Positions 28,449-37,462 of a stretch of DNA of 64,000 bases are shown piece after piece. Position 1 is the stretch's first letter. Every line of letters starts with the position of its first letter. The DNA lies in contig NZ_CP063117.1 of the NCBI RefSeq assembly GCF_014931375.1, positions 186,001-250,000 on the forward strand, in the 5' to 3' direction. Below the pieces are notes generated by a model. The model saw only the letters and a program-made list of their open reading frames with translations. It was not told the origin of the DNA and searched no databases. Source of the stretch: Haemophilus parainfluenzae. Lineage in GTDB: Bacteria > Pseudomonadota > Gammaproteobacteria > Enterobacterales > Pasteurellaceae. Position numbers and translations under genes: made by a program.

Positions 28449-29714
28449 CTATTTCTTACCGTTCTTAATACTCTCACTCAACACCTGTTGAAAACGTTCG
28501 TAATCACAGAAGCCCTTTTCATCTTTTTCACAGCCTTTGAGAGTTAAGGCGGTTTGGTTTGGTGGTGTTGATAAACTTAATGGCGTGATATTAATCAGCT
28601 GTTCAGTGGTTTGATAAACATAATCCAACTTAAATTTGAGCTTACCACTGGGTTTGTGTTTCCACACTTCAAATAGCAACTTGCCACCGATTGGGATATT
28701 TTCCAACGAATCATCCAACTCATAAGGCTCAACACCCAGTGCGGCAAGCAGAGCGACGATATTAGAATCGTGTCCAACCAACAAGTTAATTTTGTTTTCA
28801 CTATTTAGCTGTTGCTGAATAAATGCCAATAGCGGGTATGATGCATTTTGTGCTAACGCTTCGTTATTTTTAAATAACGTGCGGTAATATTCATTTTTAA
28901 TTTCGTTAATTGCACGCCATTTTTCTTGGCTATCCACACGACCATTTGCAATTTCTGAATCAGGCTTACCCACATAATGCGCGAGCAATAATGCACTGAC
29001 AATTTTCTTCCCGGTGCTGATAGAGCCAGTAATCTTGACCGACTTACCGTCTTTAATACTGTATTCGCCAACTTTTCCACCTAAATCACACTCGCCTTTT
29101 TGCAAGCAGTTTGGTGAGTTTTTATAATCGATGATTTCACTCAATAGCGCATAATTTGGTGCTAATTTTTTCTGTAAAGCGGTTAAATCTACATTATTTT
29201 TTGCTGATTCGATCAAAGCTTTACTTGGATTGTGGACTTTTGTCGTAAAAATTGGATCTTTTTCTGAACCAATTTTACCGTGATGTTGCAGTTGAACATT
29301 ACAGCCCGCAAATGCACCAGAAACAATCGCTTGCCCTGTTGCAATGGTGCGTTGCACACCATTTGCATAAGCAAAAATGCCTTCGCCCGATGCACAACGT
29401 TCTGTTGTTAGTAACCCTTTATCTGCAAGCCATTGACCTAAATACTGTCCGAAATAGGTTTCTAGCACCGTCCCTTTTGCCGTGAGATAGCCAGATGGTA
29501 CATTCCATTTTGCCCATTCATAAGGGGAATATTTCGCCATTTCTTGCGGATCTTTTTCCACTGGTGAACGCAATCCGTGTCGGCTGAAAATCAATACTTT
29601 CTCTAATTCATAATCAGAACTTGAGGAAGTTTGACCATTTTCTGTTGCAAACACACTACTTGCTAAAGCTGAGCCAAGCAAAAGTGCGGTGAATTTTAGG
29701 GTTATTTTTTTCAT
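28449..29714 (-). CDS. Periplasmic histidine acid phosphatase
   Basis: A 421-residue enzyme of the histidine acid phosphatase branch (AppA phytase / Agp glucose-1-phosphatase type). The catalytic RHGLRSP is at residues 45-51, and the proton-donor HD follows in LVGHDSN (about residue 317). A signal peptide covers residues 1-23 (cleavage after VFA). Several cysteines suggest disulfides in the periplasm. Substrate preference is not decided by sequence. An uptake signal lies in the signal-peptide coding region. Confidence 0.88.
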   Translation of the reverse strand: MKKITLKFTALLLGSALASSVFATENGQTSSSSDYELEKVLIFSRHGLRSPVEKDPQEMAKYSPYEWAKWNVPSGYLTAKGTVLETYFGQYLGQWLADKGLLTTERCASGEGIFAYANGVQRTIATGQAIVSGAFAGCNVQLQHHGKIGSEKDPIFTTKVHNPSKALIESAKNNVDLTALQKKLAPNYALLSEIIDYKNSPNCLQKGECDLGGKVGEYSIKDGKSVKITGSISTGKKIVSALLLAHYVGKPDSEIANGRVDSQEKWRAINEIKNEYYRTLFKNNEALAQNASYPLLAFIQQQLNSENKINLLVGHDSNIVALLAALGVEPYELDDSLENIPIGGKLLFEVWKHKPSGKLKFKLDYVYQTTEQLINITPLSLSTPPNQTALTLKGCEKDEKGFCDYERFQQVLSESIKNGKK

Positions 29715-29723
29715 ATTCGAGAT

Positions 29724-30170
29724 TTAATCATTTAATGTTGAAATTGAGCTATAAAAATTCAAGGCATATTTGGTGCCGTAAACTAACACCATAAATACTG
29801 CAACAATATTGACTACCGCAAAAAAGATTAGTTGTTTACTGTTGCTCTCCACCCAGAGCATTTTAAATAATGCGAGCGTACCAATATTTTCATCAAGTTC
29901 GCTCTCTCCGCCTAGTGTTCTTAAGGTTTTCAGCATCTTGCGTACAAAAGCGACGGTATTTATTGCCATGACGCTGAGTGCAATAAATCCTGAAGCCAAA
30001 CTTAAAAACAGCACGAGCACATTACTCCACGCCCAATGTGTCCAATTCAGCTCAGAATACATAAATAATGCGAGTGATAAAAACAACACAGCGGGTGTTA
30101 AATTTCGCAAAAACATTAAATAGTCATCACCAATTCTAAATAAAAATTGCAAAAAACTGACTTTCTTCAT
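29724..30170 (-). CDS. Hypothetical membrane protein, three or four helices
   Basis: A 148-residue protein I do not recognise. Hydrophobic segments are at about 24-42, 48-72 and 115-135, with a central charged, Arg/Lys-rich then acidic linker (RKMLKTLRTLGGESELDENIG). It has no signal cleavage site. It lies 9 bp upstream of the phosphatase gene and 4 bp downstream of the glutaredoxin-like gene, so it is part of the same - strand operon. Function unknown. Confidence 0.7.
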   Translation of the reverse strand: MKKVSFLQFLFRIGDDYLMFLRNLTPAVLFLSLALFMYSELNWTHWAWSNVLVLFLSLASGFIALSVMAINTVAFVRKMLKTLRTLGGESELDENIGTLALFKMLWVESNSKQLIFFAVVNIVAVFMVLVYGTKYALNFYSSISTLND

Positions 30171-30174
30171 TACT

Positions 30175-30432
30175 TTAAAAAATCTCTTTTAATTTGGATT
30201 CATCTAAAATAACACGGTCATCATCTAACAATAATGCCGGAAAGCCCGCATAGCCTTGTGCTTTTGCATCATCAAATGCGGCATGACGATCACGCAAACG
30301 CAACCATTGTTTCAAGTTTGGAATGGAAGATAATACTTCCACTGCCTCATAATCCACGCCCAAGCGTTTTAACTCTGCCACAAATGGCGCAGTATCAGGG
30401 CAATCTGCTGCATAATAAAGGATAGGTTTCAT
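30175..30432 (-). CDS. Glutaredoxin-related protein with single active-site cysteine
   Basis: An 85-residue thioredoxin-fold protein. The usual CPYC is replaced by CPDT (Cys11-Thr14), leaving one redox cysteine. The cis-proline region GYAGFPALLLDDD is kept, and the length is that of a bare glutaredoxin domain. It overlaps the stop/start of the heme-barrel gene by one base, so the two are translationally coupled. A monothiol or binding role is inferred. Confidence 0.78.
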   Translation of the reverse strand: MKPILYYAADCPDTAPFVAELKRLGVDYEAVEVLSSIPNLKQWLRLRDRHAAFDDAKAQGYAGFPALLLDDDRVILDESKLKEIF

Positions 30433-31085
30433 TATTCACCTCCTTGTTCTGCTGCCGCAGTTGGATTTAATTTCGGGTCAGCAATTTTCGTTAAACGGTT
30501 ACGATCGCGATGTTCAAATGGTGCATCATAATTTGGAATAATCATGGTTGTGGTTTGATCATATGACCAAGTGCCATCATTATGGAATTTCACCGTCATT
30601 TCAAAACTTTCCGTGGTAAATGAACGCTCCAAGAACGGATTCGAAATGATGCCGTTTGTGAGTGAACCACGTACCGCTTTTACCGTAAACTCTTTCGCAT
30701 CAGCCGGTGCATTACCGACCGCAATAAACGTTTGGCCACGTGGAATGCTGCCCGTTAATAAAATATTGCCTGTTTCAGGCTCCCATAACCAATAACCCAC
30801 TTGGTCGTGGAAGGTTTCTACTTCACCTGGTTGTATAATATGGGCGTGGTAGCGCAATCCATAGTACAGTTGCGGACCATTGGTTTGCGCATCTGTTGGA
30901 TGAGCTTCATAATGTTCGATATAAGGATCTTTTTCTGGCCCTTCTGCTTTCGGGTTGATATCCACACCACGCTTACCTTCCCAAACACCCGCTAATCTAG
31001 CCAATGGGCCTAAATTCGCGAGCGTATTAGGATCAGTTTCTGCTTCAGTATAAATATCATCTGGGTATTGAAAATCTTTCATCAT
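30432..31085 (-). CDS. Heme-binding beta-barrel (nitrobindin-like) protein
   Basis: A 217-residue protein of the fatty-acid-binding-like/nitrobindin (DUF1794) fold. The hallmark opening LGPLARLAGVWEGKRGVD (25-42) and the strands GYWLWEPETGNILLTGSIPRG and SFEMTVKFHNDGTWSYDQTT are clear. Related proteins bind heme through a histidine; candidates are in the first half (EHYEAH, YHAHI). It heads the five-gene insertion between glyQ and glyS, 51 bp after glyQ. Ligand is inferred from the family. Confidence 0.78.
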   Translation of the reverse strand: MMKDFQYPDDIYTEAETDPNTLANLGPLARLAGVWEGKRGVDINPKAEGPEKDPYIEHYEAHPTDAQTNGPQLYYGLRYHAHIIQPGEVETFHDQVGYWLWEPETGNILLTGSIPRGQTFIAVGNAPADAKEFTVKAVRGSLTNGIISNPFLERSFTTESFEMTVKFHNDGTWSYDQTTTMIIPNYDAPFEHRDRNRLTKIADPKLNPTAAAEQGGE

Positions 31086-31136
31086 TTTCTCCTTATATTG
31101 TTGGGTTGATGCTTAAAGTGCGGTTGTTTTTTCTCC

Positions 31137-32045
31137 TTATTTTTTACAACCAGGGAAACCTAAGGCTTCACGGCTAGCATAGTATGCTTCCGCCACACCT
31201 TTAGTTAATGCACGAATACGTAAAATATAGCGTTGACGCTCTGTAACCGAAATCGCTTTACGTGCATCTAACAAGTTGAAGCTGTGTGCTGCTTTTAAAA
31301 TGCGTTCGTAAGCCGGTAATGGTAACGGACGTTCTAATTCTAATAAGCTTTTCGCTTCTTTTTCGTATTGATCAAAGCAGTAGAATAAGAAATCGGTATC
31401 CGCGTATTCAAAGTTGTAAGTTGATTGCTCGACTTCATTTTGATGGAATACATCACCGTAAGTGGTTTTACCAAGCGGGCCATCAGACCAAACTAAGTCA
31501 TACACCGAATCCACGCCTTGAATGTACATAGCTAAACGCTCTAAACCGTAAGTTACTTCACCTGTTACCGGTTTACATTCTAAGCCACCTACTTGTTGGA
31601 AATAGGTAAATTGGGTGACTTCCATACCGTTTAACCATACTTCCCAACCTAAACCCCATGCACCTAAAGTTGGGTTTTCCCAGTTATCTTCCACGAAACG
31701 GATATCGTTTTGTGTTGGATCAAAACCGAGCATTTCAAGGGAACCTAAATAGAGTTCTTGAATGTTATCTGGAGACGGTTTAATCACCACTTGGAATTGG
31801 TAGTAATGTTGTAAACGGTTTGGGTTTTCGCCATAACGACCATCGGTCGGACGACGTGAAGGTTGCACATAAGCAAATGCCATCGGCTCTGGACCTAATG
31901 CGCGTAATGCAGTCATGGGGTGAGAAGTACCTGCGCCCACTTCCATATCAAAAGGTTGCACAACGGTACAGCCTTGATTTGCCCAATATTCTTGCAAGGC
32001 TAAAATCATACCTTGGAATGTTTTTACGTTGAATTTTGTACTCAT
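31137..32045 (-). CDS. glyQ: Glycyl-tRNA synthetase alpha subunit
   Basis: Catalytic subunit of bacterial tetrameric GlyRS (class II). Conserved blocks are [31 protein letters not shown] N-terminus (around 16-43), [14 protein letters not shown], and FTYFQQVGG. The 302-residue length matches E. coli (303). It is the first gene of the - strand run ending in glyS and is divergent from the TonB receptor. Confidence 0.98.
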   Translation of the reverse strand: MSTKFNVKTFQGMILALQEYWANQGCTVVQPFDMEVGAGTSHPMTALRALGPEPMAFAYVQPSRRPTDGRYGENPNRLQHYYQFQVVIKPSPDNIQELYLGSLEMLGFDPTQNDIRFVEDNWENPTLGAWGLGWEVWLNGMEVTQFTYFQQVGGLECKPVTGEVTYGLERLAMYIQGVDSVYDLVWSDGPLGKTTYGDVFHQNEVEQSTYNFEYADTDFLFYCFDQYEKEAKSLLELERPLPLPAYERILKAAHSFNLLDARKAISVTERQRYILRIRALTKGVAEAYYASREALGFPGCKK

Positions 32046-32174
32046 AATTTATTTAATAACAATGTGATGAAAAATACAGGCATTATACTTGAAACTATAG
32101 GGCGGATAAAGGCGAAAAAGTGCAGTCAGAAAAATCCTTAAATTTTTTATTTCTCTTAAATTTCATTCATTTTC

Positions 32175-32195
32175 ATGATGAGTTATTTTCATCAT
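32175..32195. promoter_or_regulatory. Operator-like dyad upstream of the TonB receptor promoter
   Basis: ATGATGA (32175-32181) and TCATCAT (32189-32195) are inverted with a 7-bp spacer. The dyad ends 8 bp before the predicted -35. Its size is that of a dimeric repressor site. It only loosely resembles a Fur box, so the regulator is unknown. Confidence 0.4.
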
Positions 32196-32202
32196 AATAG
32201 GT

Positions 32203-32231
32203 TTGCTTGCCAAGCCTCAAATGTGTAAACT
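32203..32231 (+). promoter_or_regulatory. Candidate promoter of the TonB receptor gene
   Basis: TTGCTT (32203-32208), 17 bp, TAAACT (32226-32231). The predicted start near 32238 lies downstream of the earliest in-frame TTG (32207), which supports the ATG at 32273 as the real start. Confidence 0.45.
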
Positions 32232-32272
32232 GCTGGCGCTTTTATACAGACCTTTATCCTAGGGATTTTAAA

Positions 32273-34195
32273 ATGAAAAAAAATGTGATTACTTCAGCGA
32301 TTTTATTAGCGATTCCAGCATTAGCTGCGGCTGAAGACGTGGCAAAATTAGATGTGATTAACGTCTATTCTGCATCAGCCACCCCAACTAGCCTTCATCA
32401 AACAGCCTCATCTGTTACCGTTTTAACTGAAAAAGATTTTGCACAGCGTGGTGCAACTTATGTCAGTGATGTGTTGAAAACTGTGCCAAGTTTAGCCGTG
32501 AGCAAGTCGGGTGGTCGTGGCACATTAACCAATGTGTTTTTACGCGGTGCGGATGCAAACCACACTGCAGTGATTATTGATGGCGTGAAAGTGAACCCAG
32601 TTTCTGGTTATGGCTTTGATTTCGGTGGCTTAGCATTAAGCAATATTGACCGCATCGAAGTATTGCGCGGGGAGCAATCAGCTCTTTGGGGAAGTGATGC
32701 GATGGGTGGTGTGATTTATATCACCACGAAGAAAGGCTTAGAAAAAGGTAAAACCTTCAACGTCGATTACGATTTTGGCACAGGCTCTAATCGTACGGTA
32801 GATGGTTCATTAACCCTTTCAGGCTCAAATAACGGTTTCTATTATGCTTTACACGGCGACAGCCACCATACCAAAGGTATTTCAGCACTCAGCAAAAACC
32901 GATTTAACTATACCGCGCAAGATGGCACAGCGGTAAGTACCGGTGGTTCAAGCGAACGCGATAAATTCCACCGTGATAATGCTTCTCTTCGTTTCGGCTA
33001 TGACGATAACCAAAAAGGTTTTGATTTCTTAACCTCTCACAGTAGCCAAACTGCTAACTTTGATAACAGTGCAACGGATGAAAAAGGCCACTACACTCGC
33101 ACACGTGATACCTTATTCAAATTAAGCGGTTTCTTAGGTAATGATGATCAATTGCTTAAACATAAGGTTGGTGTAAGCCATCTCAAAACTGACAGCGATA
33201 CCATTGGCTACACATCGGCTTACGATGCGAAAAAACTCAATGCGAACTATCAATTAGATGTCAATTTCGATCGTGAAGGCACACTCACACAAGGTTTAAG
33301 CTTCTTAACTGACTATCAAAAAACAGATTTCAACTCGTCTTATTTCAATAATGCAGGTAATAAGAAACTTGTTGAGAAAAGCTTAGCGGCTGAATATCGC
33401 TTATTGCACGATGCAGATCATAGTTTGAATATTAGTGGTCGTTACACTGATAGCTCTGAATATGAAAACTCATGGACTGGCCGTATCGCAGGCGCTTACC
33501 GTTTACACAATAACGTGAAAGCACACGCAAGTTTCGGTTCAGCGATTCAAAACCCGACGATCACTGAATATTACGGTTACAATGCGCGCTACATCGGCAA
33601 CCCGAATTTACAACCTGAGAAAAGTTTAGGGGGCGATGTAGGCTTCTTATTTGAAACGGATGATAACCGTCATAGCCTTGATGTGACCTATTTCGCTCGT
33701 AATGTGAAAAATGCCATTAGCAGCGAAGTAATCAACTTCACCACTTATGCAAGCCGTGCCGTAAACCTTGAAGGTAAGAGCAAAGTGAAAGGTGTTGAAG
33801 TGGCTTATAACGGTAAAATCACCGATGCATTAACAGCTTATGCGAACTATACCTACACACAAACCCGAGATAGCAAAGGTGCTGAATTAGCACGTCGTCC
33901 AAAACATTTAGCGAATGCGGGCTTAGCATACCAAATCACTGAAAAGTTAGGTGCTGATGTGAATGTGTCTTATACCGGCAAACGCATGGATACCTACTAT
34001 TCACCAACCTACAGCACGCATAAAGTAAAATTGCCATCTTACACCTTGGCAAACTTAGGCGTAAATTATAAAGTGACGGATAGCTTGACGATTTATGCAA
34101 ACCTTAACAACGTATTCAATAAAAAATACGAAAACGTACTGGGCTACGGCCAAGAAGGACGTAATGTTTACGTTGGGTTAAAAGGATCGTTCTAA
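32273..34195 (+). CDS. TonB-dependent receptor, BtuB-like
   Basis: Outer-membrane barrel of 640 residues. The chosen ATG (32273) follows AGGGA at a normal distance and gives a clean signal peptide ending ALAAA; an open frame extends 22 codons further upstream but lies over the promoter. Next comes a TonB-box-like stretch (DVINVYSA), the plug domain (FLRGADANHTAVIIDGVKVN, RIEVLRGEQSALWGSDAMGG), and the barrel ending in LKGSF with terminal Phe. Plug and barrel segments resemble E. coli BtuB closely. Together with the downstream FecBCD-type genes it suggests cobalamin or an iron chelate; no cobalamin riboswitch is visible. Confidence 0.86.
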   Translation: MKKNVITSAILLAIPALAAAEDVAKLDVINVYSASATPTSLHQTASSVTVLTEKDFAQRGATYVSDVLKTVPSLAVSKSGGRGTLTNVFLRGADANHTAVIIDGVKVNPVSGYGFDFGGLALSNIDRIEVLRGEQSALWGSDAMGGVIYITTKKGLEKGKTFNVDYDFGTGSNRTVDGSLTLSGSNNGFYYALHGDSHHTKGISALSKNRFNYTAQDGTAVSTGGSSERDKFHRDNASLRFGYDDNQKGFDFLTSHSSQTANFDNSATDEKGHYTRTRDTLFKLSGFLGNDDQLLKHKVGVSHLKTDSDTIGYTSAYDAKKLNANYQLDVNFDREGTLTQGLSFLTDYQKTDFNSSYFNNAGNKKLVEKSLAAEYRLLHDADHSLNISGRYTDSSEYENSWTGRIAGAYRLHNNVKAHASFGSAIQNPTITEYYGYNARYIGNPNLQPEKSLGGDVGFLFETDDNRHSLDVTYFARNVKNAISSEVINFTTYASRAVNLEGKSKVKGVEVAYNGKITDALTAYANYTYTQTRDSKGAELARRPKHLANAGLAYQITEKLGADVNVSYTGKRMDTYYSPTYSTHKVKLPSYTLANLGVNYKVTDSLTIYANLNNVFNKKYENVLGYGQEGRNVYVGLKGSF

Positions 34196-34212
34196 TTCTT
34201 CCTTACCTATAA

Positions 34213-34236
34213 GGGCGTGCTTAGCACGCCTTTTTA
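34213..34236 (+). terminator. Terminator between the receptor and binding-protein genes
   Basis: GGCGTGC TTA GCACGCC (34214-34230) followed by T5. It may reduce, rather than abolish, readthrough to the transporter genes. Confidence 0.8.
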
Positions 34237-34268
34237 CATTCTTGATGGCGTAGCGTATCATTATCTAT

Positions 34269-35054
34269 ATGCAAAAAACTCGCTTAATTTTAATCGCACT
34301 TTTTCTTCCGTTTACCGCTCAGGCTTCGGAACAATTTGTCTCACTTACGCTTTGCAGTGACAGACTGCTTATCGAACTGGCTGAGCCTTCGCAAATTGCT
34401 GCACAGTCACCTTATTCGAAAAATCCGTTGATGATGTTAGACAAAATCAATACCAACAAACCTGTGCTGGAACCGCAATTAACGGAATTATTGCCCTATT
34501 TAGATAAAACTATTCTGATTAATGAAACTTTTTATCCCCAATTAGTCGCAGAGCTGAAAAAACTCGGTGTGAAGATTATCCCGATAAACGACAGCCCACA
34601 AACGCCAGATGAATTATTTGCGCTGATTCTAGAATTAGGCAAACAACTGGGTAATGAGCAAAAGGCGGCAGATTTAGTAACAAAACTCAAATCGCAAAAC
34701 GTTCACTTAAATCGACCGCTTACCAATACGCTGATTTTATCGGAAACAGGTGTGGTAGAGAGTTACTATCCGCAATATCCTGTGCTGTTAAATTTACTCG
34801 GATTAACGCCACTAAAAACACCACTGACCGCACAAAATTTCTCGTTAGAAAAAGTGATTTTAAGTCAGCCAAATGTACTGATTTCTCTGACCGACAAACA
34901 AGGTTACAATGCACAAGCCGAATTGCTGCAACACCCTATGTTGCAAGATTTTTTCAAAAACCAACCGCTTGTCAGCATCCCAATGAAATATACTTATTGC
35001 TTTGATCACGGTGTGTGGCAAGGGGCGGAGAAGATTTATCAACAGTTAAAATAA
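34269..35054 (+). CDS. Periplasmic substrate-binding protein of a FecBCD/BtuFCD-type importer
   Basis: A 261-residue class III binding protein. A cleavable signal peptide covers about residues 1-20 (ending AQAS), without a lipobox. The first mature segment FVSLTLCSDRLLIELAEPSQIAAQSP is typical of binding proteins found beside BtuB-like receptors in proteobacteria. It delivers the receptor's ligand to the inner-membrane permease. It lies 74 bp after the receptor. A repeat element separates it from the permease gene, splitting what would otherwise be a tight operon. Confidence 0.82.
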   Translation: MQKTRLILIALFLPFTAQASEQFVSLTLCSDRLLIELAEPSQIAAQSPYSKNPLMMLDKINTNKPVLEPQLTELLPYLDKTILINETFYPQLVAELKKLGVKIIPINDSPQTPDELFALILELGKQLGNEQKAADLVTKLKSQNVHLNRPLTNTLILSETGVVESYYPQYPVLLNLLGLTPLKTPLTAQNFSLEKVILSQPNVLISLTDKQGYNAQAELLQHPMLQDFFKNQPLVSIPMKYTYCFDHGVWQGAEKIYQQLK

Positions 35055-35063
35055 TGTAGCTGA

Positions 35064-35233
35064 CAAATCTCCCCTAACCCCTCTTTGCTAAAGAGGGGAA
35101 TTCCATTATTAAATTAACTCTAGATGGCATATTTATATGTCTTTATGTATAAATGATTAGAATAAAGCATCAGAATTATAAATCCCGACACTATAATCCC
35201 CCTCTTTAGCAAAGAGGGGTTAGGGGAGATTTG
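35064..35233. repeat. Palindromic repeat pair, copy 2 (REPIN-like)
   Basis: The same design as the copy at 27.9 kb. Inverted arms at 35064-35098 and 35198-35233 carry the identical core (foot AAATCTCCCCTAA plus hairpin CCCCTCTTTGCTAAAGAGGGG). The spacer is 99 bp, AT-rich and unrelated to the other spacer. It starts 9 bp after the binding-protein stop and ends 50 bp before the permease start. Confidence 0.85.
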
Positions 35234-35282
35234 ACAAAATAAAATTAACAAATGATATTTGGATTACATAGGAAATTGATCA

Positions 35283-36260
35283 TTGACCAAAACACTAAAA
35301 TTAAATACCGCACTTTTCTTCGCGTTGCTGTCGATTAGCGGATTTGCGATTTATCATCAGCTAGGCGACTTTGCCCATCTCAAAAATGCGGATGGTGTGC
35401 TCACCGATATGCGCTCGATGGTGCTGTGGGATATTCGTTTTCCACGCATTGGTTTAGCTTTATTGACGGGCGCTAGCCTAGCGATAGCGGGCAATGCGAT
35501 GCAAGGTATTTTCCAAAATCCATTAGCAAGTCCGGGCTTACTCGGCAGTAGCTCTGGAGCAACAGCTGCTAGTGTATTTATCCTCTATTATTTTGCCGTG
35601 CCATTTTCACTGCTCTTAGCGGGTGGTGTGATTGGTGCGCTTTTAAGCTTTTTCATCGTGTATTTGATCGCTAAAAACTACGGCACCACGATGATGATTC
35701 TAAGCGGTTTAGCGGTTAATATGTTGCTTGGTTCAGCAATTGCATTACTGCTTTCCAATGCGGAAAGCCCATGGGCATTAGCTGAACTTTATCGTTGGCT
35801 ACAAGGCTCGTTGATGTGGGCTAAATTAGATACCCTGCTTATTTCACTCCCCATTGTTCTGGCGGGGATTTTCTGTTTATACCACACTCGCCGATACTTA
35901 GATTTACTCACCTTTGGTGAGGAAACAGCGAGCACTATGGGAGTAGATCCGAAACGTAGCTTTTTCATCAGCACCTTTGGTGTGGCTTTATTAGTGGGGG
36001 CGACCATTCCACAAACCGGTACCATTGGCTTTATCGGCTTAATCGCGCCACACTTCGCCCGTATTTTACTGAAAGCTCGCCCATCACAGCTTTATCTCAC
36101 CAGTGCATTAATTGGGGCATTATTGCTGTTATTGGCCGATTTAGCGATTTTATATATCCCACTGTTCTCACATATTTACATCGGAACATTAACTGCGCTT
36201 ATCGGCGCGCCTTGCTTGATTTGGATGTTATTAACGCAACAGAGAAAAATCTATGATTAG
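35283..36260 (+). CDS. FecCD-family ABC importer permease
   Basis: A 325-residue inner-membrane permease with about nine to ten helices. Family blocks are WDIRFPRIGLALLTGASLAIAGNAMQGIFQNPLASPGLLG near the N-terminus and PQTGTIGFIGLIAPHFARIL in the second half. The start is TTG at 35283, because an in-frame stop lies two codons upstream and AGGA sits about 9 bp before it; the next Met would cut into the first helix. It overlaps the ATPase gene by 8 bp. One permease gene implies a homodimer. Confidence 0.9.
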   Translation: MTKTLKLNTALFFALLSISGFAIYHQLGDFAHLKNADGVLTDMRSMVLWDIRFPRIGLALLTGASLAIAGNAMQGIFQNPLASPGLLGSSSGATAASVFILYYFAVPFSLLLAGGVIGALLSFFIVYLIAKNYGTTMMILSGLAVNMLLGSAIALLLSNAESPWALAELYRWLQGSLMWAKLDTLLISLPIVLAGIFCLYHTRRYLDLLTFGEETASTMGVDPKRSFFISTFGVALLVGATIPQTGTIGFIGLIAPHFARILLKARPSQLYLTSALIGALLLLLADLAILYIPLFSHIYIGTLTALIGAPCLIWMLLTQQRKIYD

Positions 36261-36984
36261 AATTGAAAAACTCACCCAATCCTATTGCTTAAATGACATC
36301 AACTGTACGCTTCCATCAGGTAAATTGATTGGCATTATGGGCGCCAATGGTGCGGGGAAATCTACATTATTAAAAACCATTGCAGGCATCTTGCCCTTAA
36401 AACAAGGAGAAGTTTGGTTCGATAATCAGCCATTAAGCAACATGAATACGACTGAAAAAAGCCAACACATTGCTTATCTTGCACAAAATACGCAAATTCA
36501 TTGGGATTTATCCGTTTATGATGTGATTGCGTTAGGCTTGGCAGCTCCGTTACCAAAAGAAAAAGAGCGGTCAAAAATTCAAGCGTTTTCAAAAAAATTT
36601 GCAGTAACTCATTTACTCGATAAGCCATTTCAACAACTTTCTGGAGGCGAAAAAGCACGAGTACAACTTGCTCGTTGCAGTATTAAAGAATCCCCTGTTT
36701 TATTGGTGGACGAGCCGATTGCGCCACTCGACCCTTATTATCAAATTGATATGATGGAACAGCTTAAATCACTCACACCACAACACACATGCATCGTCGC
36801 AATTCATCACCTTTCATTGGCTTATCAATTTTGTGATGAAATTATTCTATTAGAACAAGGCAAATTGTTAGCAGTTGGTGAAACGCAAGCCGTATTAAAT
36901 GCGGAAAATTTGGCGAAAGCCTTTCATATTCGGGCTGAAATTGATCCTCTGAAAAAGACTATCTCAAAAATTGAAAAGCAATAA
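36253..36984 (+). CDS. ABC importer ATPase (FecE/BtuD type)
   Basis: A 243-residue ATP-binding subunit. Walker A is GANGAGKST (about 31-39), signature QLSGGEKARVQLAR, Walker B LLVDEPIAPLD, and the switch His is in AIHHLS. It is translationally coupled to the permease (8-bp overlap). Together the receptor, binding protein, permease and ATPase form a complete TonB-dependent uptake route, probably for a corrinoid or iron chelate. Confidence 0.9.
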   Translation: MIRIEKLTQSYCLNDINCTLPSGKLIGIMGANGAGKSTLLKTIAGILPLKQGEVWFDNQPLSNMNTTEKSQHIAYLAQNTQIHWDLSVYDVIALGLAAPLPKEKERSKIQAFSKKFAVTHLLDKPFQQLSGGEKARVQLARCSIKESPVLLVDEPIAPLDPYYQIDMMEQLKSLTPQHTCIVAIHHLSLAYQFCDEIILLEQGKLLAVGETQAVLNAENLAKAFHIRAEIDPLKKTISKIEKQ

Positions 36985-36990
36985 AATAAA

Positions 36991-37021
36991 AGCACTTAGC
37001 GATTCACTAAGTGCTTTTTTT
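36991..37021. terminator. Bidirectional terminator, importer ATPase / ndk
   Basis: AGCACTTAG (36991-36999) with CTAAGTGCT (37007-37015), A-rich before and T-run after, between convergent genes. Confidence 0.88.
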
Positions 37022-37032
37022 ATAGAAATGAA

Positions 37033-37452
37033 TTACGGTTGAATTTCTGAATCAACAAAGAAATAAGCGATTTCTCGTTTGGCGCTTTCAACACTGTCAG
37101 AACCATGAACAGAATTTTCACGCTGGCTTAACGCGAAGTCTTTACGGATAGTACCTTCTGCCGCCTCAGCGGGATTCGTTGAACCAATCAAAGTGCGGTA
37201 ATCTTTTACGGCATTTTCTTTTTCCAATACAGAAACCACTATCGGGCCAGAGAGCATATACTCCACCAACGGGTCAAAAAATGGTTTACCTTGATGTTCC
37301 GCATAGAAACCTTCCGCTTGCTCTTTGGTTAATTGCACCATTTTAAGCGCAACAACACGGAATCCCTGTGATTCAAAACGCCCTAAAATAGCACCAATTA
37401 AATTACGCTTTACTGCATCGGGTTTGATAATTGAAAAAGTACGTTCTGTCAT
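37033..37452 (-). CDS. ndk: Nucleoside diphosphate kinase
   Basis: Transfers the gamma phosphate between nucleotides through a phosphohistidine. The active-site His116 is in NSVHGSDS, and the N-terminus [17 protein letters not shown] is typical. There are 139 residues. It lies 10 bp downstream of pepB, the order also known in H. influenzae. Confidence 0.97.
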   Translation of the reverse strand: MTERTFSIIKPDAVKRNLIGAILGRFESQGFRVVALKMVQLTKEQAEGFYAEHQGKPFFDPLVEYMLSGPIVVSVLEKENAVKDYRTLIGSTNPAEAAEGTIRKDFALSQRENSVHGSDSVESAKREIAYFFVDSEIQP

Positions 37453-37462
37453 AAAATCCTAC

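Noticed and set aside
32207..32272. Upstream extension of the TonB receptor from a TTG start
   Set aside because: It overlaps the predicted promoter, has no ribosome site and would bury the signal peptide.
32046..32272. Cobalamin riboswitch before the BtuB-like gene
   Set aside because: No B12-box-like core or conserved paired elements could be found by eye in this gap.
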